A DNA stretch of 64,000 bases, from positions 1,426,001 through 1,490,000 of the forward strand of contig OZ251225.1 of assembly GCA_965240325.2 (NCBI GenBank), read 5' to 3'. Positions 1 to 10,658 of the stretch are shown here, in pieces. Origin of the DNA: Rebecca billardiae RCC1528 (Eukaryota > Haptophyta). Both the position numbers and the translations under genes were made by a program. Numbering within the stretch: position 1 is the first letter of the stretch; each line of letters begins with the position of its first letter. The notes beneath the pieces are model-generated. The model was not told the DNA's origin, ran no database searches, and saw only the letters and a list, made by a program, of their open reading frames with translations.

Positions 1-706
1 ACTGCACAGCTACCAGCGGTGCGGCCGAGTCGAGCACGTCCATCTCGCCGCGCTCGGACGCGACCCGCCGGCCCAGCTGCCTCAGGACAACCTGGAAGAG
101 CAGCGAGTATAGCGGGAGGGCGACCACCCGGATGATTGTCTTGGCGACGTCACTGAGCGAGCTGAAGTACAGGATCAGCGTGCGTGCACCGAGGAGGCAG
201 CCCCCCACGAGGACGGGGATGGCGATCGCGTACTGCGTGGAGGTCCTGCGCGACTTGCCCGCCGCGCGCAGCTGGCGGTATGAGCAGAGCGCGACGGCCA
301 CGGGGGGATAGACGTACATGAACGACACGTACTCGAGCGCCGTGAGCTGGGCCTTGTGTCGCTGATCCGTCCAGAACGTGTACCACATCGCCGCGTACAG
401 GCCAGCGACGACGAGTGCGTCGCGCACATGGACCAGCCACCGCTGACGGCCGGCAAGGAACGCCACAGTGGATGCGGCGGGGACGAGCCAGCCCATGAGC
501 GCTGCGACCAGCATGGCCGTGACGAACGCGTAGTACGAGGTTGCTGGAATGTCAGCAGCCTGGCTGTCGCCCACATCCGCCGCGATGGCCGTCATTCGGG
601 CGTGCTCCCCAGCACGCGCGTGGACGTGCAGCGCGTAAGTCCACCAGATGTTGCGCCCGATCAGCGCAACCAGGAGCGACAGCGCCACCGTGGCGAGCTC
701 GAGCAT
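1..706 (-). CDS. Multi-pass membrane protein, C-terminal part outside the window
   Basis: The reading frame opens at an ATG (706-704) and runs without a stop off the left edge, giving 235 visible residues. It has about six hydrophobic spans, roughly at residues 3-27, 58-86, 95-112, 124-142, 160-181 and 189-208, with short polar links and a basic loop (RQLRAAGKSRR) between spans 4 and 5. There is no cleavable leader; the protein starts directly in the first span. I do not recognise the family, and no catalytic or transport motif is visible. The chosen start is the first ATG before the first membrane span, and a TATATAA sequence lies 32 bases upstream of it. Membrane topology is a direct reading; any function would be a guess. 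The next gene leftward cannot be seen. Confidence 0.6.
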   Translation of the reverse strand, partial: MLELATVALSLLVALIGRNIWWTYALHVHARAGEHARMTAIAADVGDSQAADIPATSYYAFVTAMLVAALMGWLVPAASTVAFLAGRQRWLVHVRDALVVAGLYAAMWYTFWTDQRHKAQLTALEYVSFMYVYPPVAVALCSYRQLRAAGKSRRTSTQYAIAIPVLVGGCLLGARTLILYFSSLSDVAKTIIRVVALPLYSLLFQVVLRQLGRRVASERGEMDVLDSAAPLVAVQ

Positions 707-1452
707 CTTGACCTCGAGAACAAACCACCACACTGCATTATATACCCCTCGTCCACCGCCCCTATGCCCGGCGAGGCAAGCGCTTCCCTCGCCTCCTTCT
801 CGGTCCGCGCCTGCGTCCTGCTTCTCTGACGTGATGGCCTGCGCACCGCGCACCGCTGCGTCACGCCCCACAGCGTCTCCGGGGTGGACTGCCGTGCGCG
901 TCTTTGACCATGCAATCTCATCCGACGGCTGGTGTGCCCCAGCTGCCGCATCGTGAGCGCCGTCGCGTGCAGGCGCCGCCGCCACCACCGTGATCCATGT
1001 GAACATCGCGGCCTCCGTTGATGTCGGCGAGCGATCGGACGGCCTTGAGCAACGATTGGTGCAGTTCGCGCCTCGGCCGGAGCACGAGATCCCTGGTCCG
1101 GAAGTTGAAGGACCCGGACGATGAAGACTGGCGGATGACCGTTAATTTCGAATTCGACAATCGACAGGCAGACCTGGGTGATCCAGACAGGTCACTGCAC
1201 AAGTCTAGTCGTAGTAGTTGCAGTTGCAGGCGTGCATGCCCTCTGGTTCAATGACTGCGTTGCTAGTGTCACGCGTGGACAAATAAGGTCGTTCATCTGC
1301 TCACCAGCATCATCCTGAGAGCTGGTCCAACGGCGTGTGACCGACGGTGATGGTCTCAGCGTCGCCGGTTCGTCGGCTGCCAATCGCCGTGCCGCCTACG
1401 CCGTGCGCGGGTTGACCGGCGGGCAGATCGCCCAAGGCTCCGTGCGGGCCGC
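707..1452. other. Intergenic, no convincing gene
   Basis: This stretch separates the partial membrane protein from the 3' end of the gene at 1453-2190. Open frames here are short, differ between strands and carry no recognisable domain. Apart from the TATA-like sequence near the left end I see nothing. Confidence 0.5.
738..744 (-). promoter_or_regulatory. TATA-like box upstream of the membrane protein
   Basis: The minus strand reads TATATAA about 32 bases before the ATG at 706, in otherwise GC-rich DNA. The spacing would place transcription start very close to the start codon, so this is only a candidate core promoter. Confidence 0.25.
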
Positions 1453-2190
1453 CTAGTCCTCAATGACCTGGACGTCGATGACGTCGCCAGCGCTGCCTCC
1501 AGCTGACCCACCCCCCGGGCCGTCTGCGAGGCGAATCTGTCCGAGCCCAGGCGCGCTCACCACGGTCTGCATCTCGCGCACCGCCCCGTCCCCGTCGATC
1601 AGGGCCTGCACCTGCGCGGTGCCCGAGGCCCTCTCCCCCTGGATGGGCACGATGAGCGACACCTGCTTGCGCACCTGGCCGTTGACGTTCATCGAGGAGA
1701 ATCCCTGCGAGACCGGGTCGCCAGCACTCGCACGGCCAAGCGCCGACTTGATGCGGTTGTCCGCGAGCAGCGCGCTGTCCAGCCTGGCGAGGACCTCCTC
1801 CAGGTCTCTCGATTGCTCGGCGACGGCAGCTGCCATCATTCCACCAACTGACTTCATCAGTGGCGCCGCCAGGGCGCCAAAGATGCCGGTGTCGCGGAGC
1901 ATGGTGTCGACTGATTTGTCCACTTCGCGCTGACGCTTTGCTATGGCCGCCTCCTTCTTCTTCTCCGCTTCATCCTTGGGCTTGAAGAGCTTGCCGATGG
2001 ACTCGCCGATCTTGCTGAGCGCACCGAGCGGCCCCTCGCCGTCATCGGCTGCGACGATGCAAGCACGCGGATGAGCGATGCGGCTATGCGTGAGTGGGCG
2101 TGTGTGCAGCCCAGCAACGCGATAGGCGCGGGTGCTCGTGCACGCGAGAGCAACCAGCGCGATCGGGAGCACGTGGCGGACGGACGACAT
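1453..2190 (-). CDS. Leader-bearing protein of unknown function, possibly organelle-targeted
   Basis: A 245-residue protein read from the ATG at 2190-2188. The frame is open further upstream, but this methionine begins a clear hydrophobic leader (residues 1-22, ending ACTSTRA). A basic, Ser/Thr/His-rich stretch to about residue 45 follows, an arrangement like a bipartite plastid leader. The mature part has a Lys/Glu-rich helix (around residues 60-90), a small Ala/Gly/Met-rich hydrophobic segment (around 100-125), and then a beta-rich region near residues 165-225 (VSLIVPIQGERASGTAQVQA). A Gly/Ser tail ends in an acidic VIDVQVIED. The alternation of a membrane-adjacent helix and a C-terminal beta domain resembles small organelle assembly factors, but I cannot name a family. 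Plastid targeting is inferred from leader shape only. Confidence 0.7.
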   Translation of the reverse strand: MSSVRHVLPIALVALACTSTRAYRVAGLHTRPLTHSRIAHPRACIVAADDGEGPLGALSKIGESIGKLFKPKDEAEKKKEAAIAKRQREVDKSVDTMLRDTGIFGALAAPLMKSVGGMMAAAVAEQSRDLEEVLARLDSALLADNRIKSALGRASAGDPVSQGFSSMNVNGQVRKQVSLIVPIQGERASGTAQVQALIDGDGAVREMQTVVSAPGLGQIRLADGPGGGSAGGSAGDVIDVQVIED

Positions 2191-2444
2191 CGTGAATTCC
2201 GCGGACGTGCGCCGCGGCGGCGGCCGGCGAAGCGTCTGGAAGTCTGGCGGACGAAGACTAATTCTTGATGGAGACTTTTTCAACGTTCAGTCACCGCCCT
2301 TGGTTCAGTATTACGTCGGTTTGGTTTGCGACGAAGCACATGCTCGTCGGAGCGCATGAAGTTGTGCAGCACGACTATCAAAGTGGTGACACTGGCAGCC
2401 GTGTCACGGGCGTGTGGGAAGCACTTGATGATGCTCCAAGCCTT

Positions 2445-4724
2445 TCAGCCGGCCTCGCACAGGGCATCGACTTGCGGCAGACCACCGACCGCTGTGCACA
2501 GGCCTCGGACCAGCCGCGCGGCCCGCGCCCAGCTGCCGATGAACTCGGGCAGCGCGAACGAGCCGCACTCGGCCGGGTCGTAGCACGGGTCGTCCCAGTC
2601 CCACGCGGGCGGCGCCTCCGCGGCCGACGACTTCTCCGGCGCGGGGCGGGGCGTGCTCGCATCGGACTGGCGGCAGAGCTGCGCGAGGTGCGCGCAGAGC
2701 GCGAGCACGCCGTCGCGCTCGGCGTGACTGAGAGCGGAGCCGCGCCCGCCGGCCTCCTGCCTCGAGCCGCGCGCCGAGCTGCCGCCGCCGGCGCGCGCCT
2801 TGGGGCCGCCACCCGCGCGCTGCACGGCGCGCGGCTCCTCGCGCGCCCATTCGACGCCGAGCTCGCGTGCGTGCCGAAGCGCCGCGAACCAGTGCACGTC
2901 GGGGGAGCGAGGGTACCTGCTCTCCGCGTCGATCCCCGCGCGCCGCTCGATCGCGAGCGCCCGCAGCTGCGCGCGCGCGTGCGCGGTGTGCAGGAAGTTG
3001 CCGCCAAACACGACCGAGTCGACGGGCGTGTGCACCGCGTGGATCCAGAGGCTCGGGATCAGCAGCGTGTCGCCCGCGCGCAGCTCGAGGCGCGCGCACG
3101 CGTCGGCGCGGCGGCCGAAGAAGGTCGCCGCCTGCTCGTCCGAGCGCGACCACTCCTCGAACGCGCGCAGATTTGCCGCGCTCGGCGGCGCGACGAAGAA
3201 GGTCTTGGCGCCGCGCACAACGTGGTACCACACGGATGTGCCGCCCATGTCGACGTGGAAGTCGGTGAAGGAGCCCTGCGTCCCGAGCAGACAGTACTTG
3301 GCGACGCGCGGCGCGGCGGCGGCGGCGTGCGCGGGCGCACTCGGCCACGCGGTCAGGGCCCAGTCCGCCGCGCGCACCGCCGCGGGCGGCTCGACGAGCG
3401 CGCCCAGCGCCGTCTGCGAGATCTCGAGGGAGATCAGGTTGAGCAGACGCGTGCGCTTGCTCACCGGCCGCGTGCGCATGTGCGCCGCCCACGCCGCGAA
3501 GCTGAGCTTGCGCGTCTCCTGCGTGGCGACGTCGAGCACGTCGAGCGTGTGCTCCTCGCCGCCGAGCAGCCGGCCGACGTGCTCCACGCCGAGCGGGCGC
3601 TGCCCCACGCGCACGGGCACTCGGAGCCCGAGGCGCGGGCACGTCCAGCACACGGCGTCCGTGCTGCCGCCGCTGCGCTGCTTGGCGCCCGCGGCGGTGG
3701 CAGGCGCGGGCGCCGCAGCGCCGTCGTGCGGCGTGGGCCCCGCGCGCCACACGGTGGGCCGGTCGAATCCGCCCGTCCGGAGCCAGTCCAGCGGCACGGC
3801 CGAGGCCTCCTCGCCCACGCCGCCCTCCTCGCCAGCCGGCAGCTCGCAGCCGGCGTCGCGCGCGAGGCCAGCCTCGCACGCCTCAGGCACGGGCTCGGCG
3901 CCGAGCAGCCGGCCAAAGAGAGCGGCGAGTGGCGCGCCTTCGAGCTCGGGCGCGGTCTCGGCCTCGGCCCAGAGCGACTGCGTGCGCTGCCATGCGGGCC
4001 GCGCCACGCCATCGTCCTCGCCCTCGTCGTCCTCGCCATACCTGAGCCGCTTGCGAGTCCGCGCCGCGCGCCGGGGAGGAGTACGCTCGGCCGCGCTCTC
4101 GGGGTCCTCCTCTGCCTTGGCGCCCGTGGCCGGCACGGCCGGCCGCGCGGAGGAGGTCTGGGCGGGGCCCACGAGCGTGCTGCCGAGCGCGTCGAGCAGG
4201 ATGCGCAGCTCCGCGTGCTGCGCCTCGCTCACGCCGTGCTTGAGCTGAAGGTCTGCGGTCGCGATCTGGCACGCTCGCTGCGCGAGCGAGCTGTCTGAGA
4301 GCAGCGAGCGCAGCTCGCGCGTGTACGCGCGCAGCTCGAGGACACGCGAGCATGCGGATGGGCCGGCATCGGCTGCGCACGCGGTGCCAAGCACGGCGGC
4401 CCAGCGCCTGAGCAGTGGCGCGCGGCACGCGTTGCAGTAAAAAGTGGGGATGGAGCGCGAGCGATGCTCGGCGATGGGTGGCACGATGCATTCGCCATGG
4501 AACCACTCCTCGCACCGATCACACCAGATGTAGAACCGATTGGGGTCGTACCGCGTGCGGCACACGCAGAAGAGCGTGGGCTCGTCCTCGGGCGCCTGCT
4601 GCATGCGGGCTTGCCGGGTGGGCGGGCTGAGGCCGCGAGATGGACGTGGTCTTTTTGTGACGCTCACATCGCGGCGTCCACCCGGCCGGCGAGCGTCCAA
4701 AAGTTCAGCCGAGGGAGTGGACAC
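2445..4724 (-). CDS. PHD finger-JmjC protein, putative histone lysine demethylase (KDM2/KDM7 type)
   Basis: A 759-residue single-exon gene. Residues 52-102 are a PHD finger with the expected Cys/His ligands (FCVC, WCDRCEEWFHGEC, FYCNAC), which would bind a modified histone H3 tail. A low-complexity linker contains a basic patch (RRAARTRKRLR, near 218-228) that could be a nuclear signal. Residues about 470-600 are a JmjC domain very like KDM2/KDM7/PHF8: TDFHVDMGGTSVWYHV supplies Fe(II) ligands H490 and D492, and WIHAVHTP supplies the distal His (H562), followed by FGGNFLH. K507 sits at the usual 2-oxoglutarate position. All catalytic residues are present, so the enzyme is predicted active in the nucleus, removing methyl groups from lysine. 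Which lysine cannot be told from sequence. The C-terminal 150 residues are low complexity. Confidence 0.9.
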   Translation of the reverse strand: MSTPSAELLDARRPGGRRDVSVTKRPRPSRGLSPPTRQARMQQAPEDEPTLFCVCRTRYDPNRFYIWCDRCEEWFHGECIVPPIAEHRSRSIPTFYCNACRAPLLRRWAAVLGTACAADAGPSACSRVLELRAYTRELRSLLSDSSLAQRACQIATADLQLKHGVSEAQHAELRILLDALGSTLVGPAQTSSARPAVPATGAKAEEDPESAAERTPPRRAARTRKRLRYGEDDEGEDDGVARPAWQRTQSLWAEAETAPELEGAPLAALFGRLLGAEPVPEACEAGLARDAGCELPAGEEGGVGEEASAVPLDWLRTGGFDRPTVWRAGPTPHDGAAAPAPATAAGAKQRSGGSTDAVCWTCPRLGLRVPVRVGQRPLGVEHVGRLLGGEEHTLDVLDVATQETRKLSFAAWAAHMRTRPVSKRTRLLNLISLEISQTALGALVEPPAAVRAADWALTAWPSAPAHAAAAAPRVAKYCLLGTQGSFTDFHVDMGGTSVWYHVVRGAKTFFVAPPSAANLRAFEEWSRSDEQAATFFGRRADACARLELRAGDTLLIPSLWIHAVHTPVDSVVFGGNFLHTAHARAQLRALAIERRAGIDAESRYPRSPDVHWFAALRHARELGVEWAREEPRAVQRAGGGPKARAGGGSSARGSRQEAGGRGSALSHAERDGVLALCAHLAQLCRQSDASTPRPAPEKSSAAEAPPAWDWDDPCYDPAECGSFALPEFIGSWARAARLVRGLCTAVGGLPQVDALCEAG

Positions 4725-5273
4725 TATAGATCAAAAGGCCGTCGTTGGTGGAGATGTAGTGACGAGCGACTACAGGAATGTAATCAGATTGCTCCAGCAG
4801 GACGACGACCAGCCTCTGATAGCTTACTGCAGGACCGTCGATGACGGCTCAGCCAACGACAGCCGCTCCGCCGCGCGACGGGCCTGGCGTATTCGCGTTC
4901 ATTCGCCAGATTCGCCTGGCGGCCGAGACAAGTGCCAGCTGACTGGGGGTGAGCGCGGACGGCGGAGGCTGGCCAGCAGCCTGGCAGCGGAGCCCTGCGG
5001 ATGAAGGCGCTCTGCATGCGGGCACGGGACAGCGGCACGCCACGTGGCCGCGGAGGCGCGCCCACACTCGCGCGCCATGCGCCACTGCCCCGACTCCCAA
5101 GGCGGCAGCCGTCGCGCTCGGAGCGCGGTGGCCAACAGCGAGTCGGCGCGTCCGATCTCGTCACTCCAGGCGCGCTGGCCGCACGCGGCGCCGCGCACGG
5201 GAGCGCGCCGGCTGGGTGCGAGCAGAGCCCGAGGGCGGGCGGCGGGGCCGTGCGGCGAGCCTCGTCTCCGCTC
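4725..5273. other. Intergenic between the JmjC and STT3 genes
   Basis: Both flanking genes are on the minus strand, so this holds the STT3 3' end and the JmjC promoter. No coding or RNA signal was found. Confidence 0.5.
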
Positions 5274-6793
5274 TCAGCGCTTCAGGTCAGCCGGCCGCTT
5301 GCCCTGCTTGTCCACCTCGTCCGTCGGAGCGCCGGCCGCGAGCAGCAGCTTTGCAACCTCGGCCTGGCCGCTCTCATATGCCCACCACAGCGGCCCGCGC
5401 CCGTCCTCGGAGCGGATCTTGACGGCGTTCGGGTCGGTGGCCAGCCAGTACGCGACGCCGTCCGCGTCGCCCACCTCGATCAGCTCGCGCAGCATCGTCG
5501 GGTCGGCCTTGCTGCTCTTCTTCTTGGCGCCGGGCTTGGCGCCGCCGCCGTCCTTGGCCTTCCCCTTGGAGCCCGCCGCCGCCGCGCCGCCGCCGCCGTC
5601 GCCGCTGCCGCCGCGCCCCTCCATGCGCGCCATGTACTCGTCATAGTACTTCTTGGCGCTCTCGTCCGAGCCGACGTTAAAGTCCTCGAGCTGCTTGAAA
5701 GCCTTCTTCTTCTTCGCCAGCCAGTCCAGGGCGGGCGGGTACTGCCCCGAGCAGTACCACGAGCCGGGCGCGTCGCACACGCGGTTGGCCCTGTCCGCCA
5801 CCCACTCCTTGGATTCCTTCGAGACCGAGAGCACCTTGAAGATGCGCACCTTGCCGTACTTGGAGGTGTACACCTGCGCGCGGGGCGCGCGGCGGGGGCG
5901 GGGCGCGCGCCCAGGCGCGGCAGTGAGTGGGCGCGCACGCGCGCGCGGCGTGTGCGCGGGGGCAAAGTGGCGCGCGCCGGCGAGCGCGCAGGGCGAGACA
6001 GAGCAGCGGCCGGCGAGGCGGCGCGCGCGCGCGCCACGGTGTGCGCGCCAGCCGCCGCGCACCTCGCGGAAGCGGCTCGGGTCGACCTGCACGCCCGGCC
6101 GGTGGTTGTGCGAGTGCAGCTTGTACAGCAGCGAGTTCTCCATCATCGGCGTGGGCGTGCCGCCCGCGTAGAAGCCGAACTGGCGGCAGGTCGGGTCGCC
6201 CGGGCAGATGTCGTCATACACAGAGTTGCCGATGCGCGCCATGTGCGGCGACTTGGCGAGGTCGTCGCCGCCTGCGACGGCGCGGCAGCGGCACAGGCGC
6301 GCGACACACACACACGCACGGAAAGAGAGAGAGAGAGAGAGACGCAGGCGGTCAGCATGCGCGCCCGCCATGGCTGCGCGCGCACACCCGCCGGGCGCGG
6401 CGGCGGGTGCGGGCGTCTTTGGCGCGCGCGCACCGCCGCCCGCCCAGACGAGGACGTAGTCAGCGAGGTGGCGCACGATGCGGTGCGCGTGGACCTCCGG
6501 CGCGGTGAGGCAGCGGCCGAGGGTCGCGATGTGCTCGTGGTTCCACGTGTTGCCGTCGGCAATCGTCGTGCGGTTCGCGATGCCGGTGATCTGGTAGCCT
6601 GCGGCGGAGCGAGCGCGGCGCGTAGGTGGGCGGGCGCGGGAGGGTCGTGAGCGGGGGCCGGCGGTGCGAGCCATGCCGCGCGCCGCGGGCAGGCCCGTGC
6701 TCCTCGGCCCGTCAGGCTGTGGTGCGGCCGGTCTCCGCGCGGCGAGCGGGCGCGTCCACGCCCGTCGCCCCGCGCCGCACCGCCCGCGCTCTC

Positions 6794-6843
<50 letters not shown>

Positions 6844-8871
6844 ACCGTAGTCCCACCACGCCATCACGCGCGAGTCGGCGGGCGTGTTGTCGCGCAGCCA
6901 CCAGTACGCCTCGCGGTAGTCGTCGATGATCACCGGCTGGCCGTCGCGCAGGTGCGCCTTGAACATGATGGATGGCTGCGACATGCCCGCCGCCATCTGC
7001 TGGCAGATGTCGTAGAACTCGCGGAAGTAGCGCAGCTGCGCCCAGAGGATGCCGACGGCGAGCACGACGCGAGCGACGCGCATCGGCGGCGCGTTGTACG
7101 CTCGCTTCACGCCGTCGCTCAGCTTGCCGAGCGAGCCCGAGCCGCCGCCCTTCTTGCGGCCGCCGCGCTTGGCGGCCTCCTTCGCGGCCTCCTTGGCGGA
7201 GAGCGCCTCGGCCGCCTTGCCGGGCTTGCCAGGCTTGCCGCCCTTGCCCGCCGCCGACGCCGCCGCTTCGCTCGCCTTGGCCGCGGCTGCGCGCCGCGCG
7301 GCCGCCGCGTCCTCCTCCGCGTCGTCCGCGTCCGCGTGCGACGCCTGGTTGGCGAGCCAGCCGAACTGCGCGACGGCCCAGTCGAAGAGCAGGCCGGCGG
7401 TGATGCCGGAGAGCGCCGAGGCGACCGGGCCGAGCAGGATGATCAGCCGCACCATCTTGTTGCAGAAGTAGTACCCGACGATGCCGTAGGCGAGCAGGAA
7501 CGACTTGGCGGGCACGCGCTGCGTGTCAAAGTGCTGGTCGGGGTACTCAGGCGAGAGCCACGCGCGCACCGCGGCGAGGAGCGCGAGGCCGAGGGTGTAC
7601 AGCCAGCCGACCGGCGCGAGGTAGCACGTCCACACCTGCAGGTACTGGAAGTACGCGTTGTTGCTCGCCGGCTGGTGCTCCGCCACCGAGTCGACGAGCG
7701 GGTTGCCCGTGCGCGTGTGCTTGACAAAGAGGCCGCGCACGCGCGACGAGAGCGGCCCAAAGTAGCCGGTCGGGTAGAGCGTCGCGACGACGAGGGCGGC
7801 GGCGAGCGCGGCGACGGAGAAGACGGTGGTGCGCAGCTTGAACGCCTCCTTCGGCGAGAGCCCCCGCTGCCGCCGGATCACCTCCGACAGCTCGAGCAGC
7901 TGCATGAAGGCGAAGACGCCGAACGCGCCGAGCTGCTCGAGCGACTTGAGCGGCGTCCAGCCGACCACGGGCACGCACATCGCGCCGTACGTGCCGATGA
8001 TGTAGAAGAGGCTGTACGCCCTGTGCAGCGAGGAGGTGTACCGCCCGAGCAGCACGAGCATCCCCGCGTGCAGCGCGATCATGTTCAGCACGAAGATGTA
8101 CCCGCCCCACGCGGCGACCATGTACGTGTACGCGAGGCCCGTCAGGACGCCGACCGGCCACGACCGCTCGTTGCGCACGGAGCGCACCCAGAGGTAGAAG
8201 GTGAGGTTGAGCGCGGTCAGCGCGATCGACTCGTTGTCGTACCCGCCGCCCACCGAGCGCATCAGGTGCGCCGGCACGATCGCCATCACCGCCGCGGCGG
8301 CGACGCCCGCGTTTGGCGAGCGGCTCGCCTCGGTCGTGATCAGCCCGACGAGCAGCGTGGCCGAGACGCCGAACCACGCCGGGACGAAGCAGCACACGTC
8401 GTTGAGGCTCATCTTGAGCGACTTGAGCCCCGTCGCCTTCAGCATCCGCCAGATCGCCACCGCGGTGATCTGCATCCCAGGGTAGATCGTCGTGCCGATC
8501 GGCCGGCCGAGCGGGTACCACGACATGTAGTCGAACCACTTGAAGAACTTGGACCACCCATGATCAGCGAGGTACTGCGTCGCGCGGAAGTTGAACCACG
8601 GGTCGAACTGCCCGCAGCACGCAGCACCGACGGCCGGGATGGGGCGGGGGCGGCGCGGGAAGACGGGTCACGCGGCTGCGCGCGCGCTCCGTCCGCGCGC
8701 GCGCGCGCGCGCGCGCGGCAGTTGGGCGAGCGGCCGCCACGCGAGGGAGCTGCGACCCACCTCGTGGATCACCCTGCCGAACTCGCGGATCGCGTGCAGC
8801 CGAATGTCGTACGCGCTGTACGCGACCGCCAGCAGCGCGAGCGCGCGAGCGAGTGACGAGCCCCACCCCAT
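5274..8871 (-). CDS. STT3: STT3 oligosaccharyltransferase catalytic subunit with a C-terminal ankyrin extension
   Basis: Five exons: 8871-8761, 8607-6846, 6598-6434, 6271-6063 and 5873-5274. All junctions are GT-AG, all phases agree, and the product is 948 residues. It transfers the lipid-linked glycan to Asn in N-X-S/T sequons in the ER. Family motifs are in order: FDPWFNFRAT opening exon 2, the DNE-type motif GGYDNESIA, the SVSE-like SVAEHQ, and WWDYG followed by YQITGIANRTT, which is split by intron 2. Many membrane spans lie in exon 2. Two additions are unusual. One is a Lys/Ala/Gly-rich loop of about 80 residues before the WWDYG region. The other is a C-terminal pair of ankyrin-type repeats (LLAAGAPTDEVDKQGKRPAD near the end) after a Lys/Gly linker. 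Introns 2 and 3 carry GA microsatellites. Exon assignment rests on homology and splice sites. Confidence 0.93.
6314..6343. repeat. CA then GA microsatellite inside STT3 intron 3
   Basis: A short run of ca and then ga dinucleotides lies within the 162-base intron 6272-6433 of STT3. On the coding strand it reads as a pyrimidine tract. Confidence 0.85.
6788..6843. repeat. CT and GC dinucleotide runs at the donor side of STT3 intron 2
   Basis: About forty bases of ct repeats followed by gc repeats lie inside intron 2 (6599-6845). On the STT3 coding strand the intron begins GTGCGC, then gc repeats, then a purine GA tract directly after the 5' splice site. Confidence 0.9.
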
Positions 8872-9452
8872 GCTCGCACTCGGCGCAGCGGGCGGCGACG
8901 CCCTCGTGCGCGCGCGGTCTCGAGGCGCGCCTTGACGTGGCGCCCCGGACTACAATATTGATCATCCGGAAGGACAAGCTCGCGCTCGGCGGGCGCGCGG
9001 CAGCGGCAGGTACGCTTTGGCGAAACCCCCCGGACCGCGCTGCGCCAACACACCAACAACAGCCGGACTCCCCAGTAGAAACTTCCACCGTTCTTTTACT
9101 TCAGAGCTTCTCTGATCAGCTGTGAGTCGTGATCCTACGAGATCTTGAATTTCATGTCCCCAATTCCATCCAATGATTGTATGTCGGCCTGGCCGGCGTG
9201 GCCGCTGAAATATTTGCGATGGAGAGATCTCCGATCTCGTCCAATATCTGGAGCCATTCTTCCAATCGTACTTATTGTGAAAAGTCTTACAAAGTATATG
9301 CAAAGTAATGAAGGCATGGCTAAATAACGAAGCGCGTCATCAGCAAGTAATTTTGCTAGTAGAATCGGGCTTGTGGGTGGCGGGTGGTTCGGGGATCTTG
9401 CACTGGCAAACGAGCGTGAGAATAATGCCGCCGCCGCGTTGGCGCCCGGGGA
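8872..9452. other. Divergent intergenic region between STT3 and the Gln-rich gene
   Basis: This holds the upstream regions of two genes that point away from each other. Bases 9080-9360 are clearly richer in A/T than the flanking coding DNA, as expected of promoter or UTR sequence. No gene was recognised. Confidence 0.5.
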
Positions 9453-10473
9453 GTGAACCAAGTTCGAGAGCCACGCCGCTTCGGCATCGAGGCGACTCAC
9501 TGGATGGCAGCGAGCCTCAACGGGGCACAGGTCGACGGCTCGTACACAAACAAGGAGAGTTTGATGACGCGGAACGACGGCGCGGGGGCTGGCCTGCCCC
9601 CGCAGCCCATGGCGGGCATCGCGGACGGATCACTGGCAGTGCCACCCGCGCCTGCTTATGCTTCCGCCGAGCGCGGAGCGGGGCAGCACGCGCAGTTTTG
9701 GCCGTCGGCTTCGAACCGGAGCGGGCTGGGCGGTGGCGCTGCCGTCGCTCTCGGCGCGGGCGTCTCGAGTGGCATGGCGCATGGGTCGCAGCAAGGCAGT
9801 ACGGCCGCTGCCTTGGCTGCTGCTTTCGCCGCTGCCAACGGCATGAATGGGGGCGGCCTCGGCGGCGTGGCGGGGAGTGACCAGGCCTTTGCGGAGGCGC
9901 TCGCGCACGCACACGGCGGGGGCGCCGGCGCAGCAGACGGAGGCGCAGGCGAGGATGCGCAGCAGCAAATGGCCGCTGCGGCCCGGCGCGAGTGCATACG
10001 ACAGCTCACGGTGCAGCTGCTCGCATGCTCGCGCATGCCAGTCGAGCAGGTCCAGCGGGAGGCCATGGTGGACGCTGTGCTCAAGCAGCTGCGTTCGCTG
10101 CTGCTCGGGGAGAGCGAGGGGAGCAGCGGCACGACGAGCGCGCGGCTGACGGGCACCTGGGCCGACGATACTTCGTCGATGCTGCAACAGCCCGCGCTGG
10201 GCGTCAGCATGCCCATGCAGCCAGCTCGGTCGGTCGGGCTGGGCGCGTCGCTTGGGTTCAACTACCCGGCGCAGTCGATGGTGCAGCCGGGGCTCGCGCA
10301 GCTGGGTGCGCGCGGCGATAGCGCCGGTGGCGTGGGCGCGGGCGTGAGTGCGGCGGGCATGCTCGGTGGCTTCAACATCCCCAACGTCGGCGCCCTCGGT
10401 CAGGGCGGAGGCGGGAGCGAGCTCCCGCCCGAGACGCTCCTGGCGCTCAACCACCTGATGCAGCAGCAGCGGC

Positions 10474-10512
<39 letters not shown>

Positions 10513-10658
10513 GCCTGCCGGGTGGGTGGCCACCAGCCAGCGTGGCGCAGGGTGACAACGGCGCCATGGCAGCGGCCGTCGCTGCGGCGTCGACGCAGCA
10601 GATGCAGTTCTTCGGGAACGGCGGCTCGCCGTACTTCGGCAGCTTCGCCAAGCAGTGA
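9453..10658 (+). CDS. Gln/Gly/Ala-rich protein of unknown function
   Basis: A 401-residue open frame; a start at the internal methionine beginning MAASLNGAQVDG (residue 19) is equally possible. Most of the chain is low complexity, rich in Gly, Ala, Met and Gln, with a polyglutamine tract near residues 330-350 encoded by a cag run at 10458-10510. The only segment that looks like a folded unit is a helix-rich stretch around residues 170-215 (RRECIRQLTVQLLACSRMP, then EQVQREAMVDAVLKQLRSLL). The composition resembles transcriptional co-regulators or RNA-binding proteins, but no DNA- or RNA-binding motif is visible and I do not recognise the family. It is the divergent partner of STT3. The polyQ tract is a likely length polymorphism. 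Confidence 0.6.
10458..10510 (+). repeat. CAG trinucleotide run encoding polyglutamine
   Basis: A near-perfect cag array with a single cgg interruption lies inside the Gln-rich gene. Confidence 0.9.

Noticed and set aside
2265-4298. Long plus-strand open frame of about 677 codons opposite the JmjC gene
   Set aside because: It is the antisense of a gene with clear PHD and JmjC motifs, and its product is Arg/Gly/Ala-rich noise. GC-rich coding DNA commonly leaves antisense frames open.
6664-8856. 730-codon plus-strand open frame over STT3
   Set aside because: Antisense shadow of the STT3 exons, with no domain and extreme Arg/Glu/His content.
9135-9500. 121-codon minus-strand frame between STT3 and the Gln-rich gene
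   Set aside because: No domain, overlaps the Gln-rich gene start and lies in A/T-richer promoter-like DNA.
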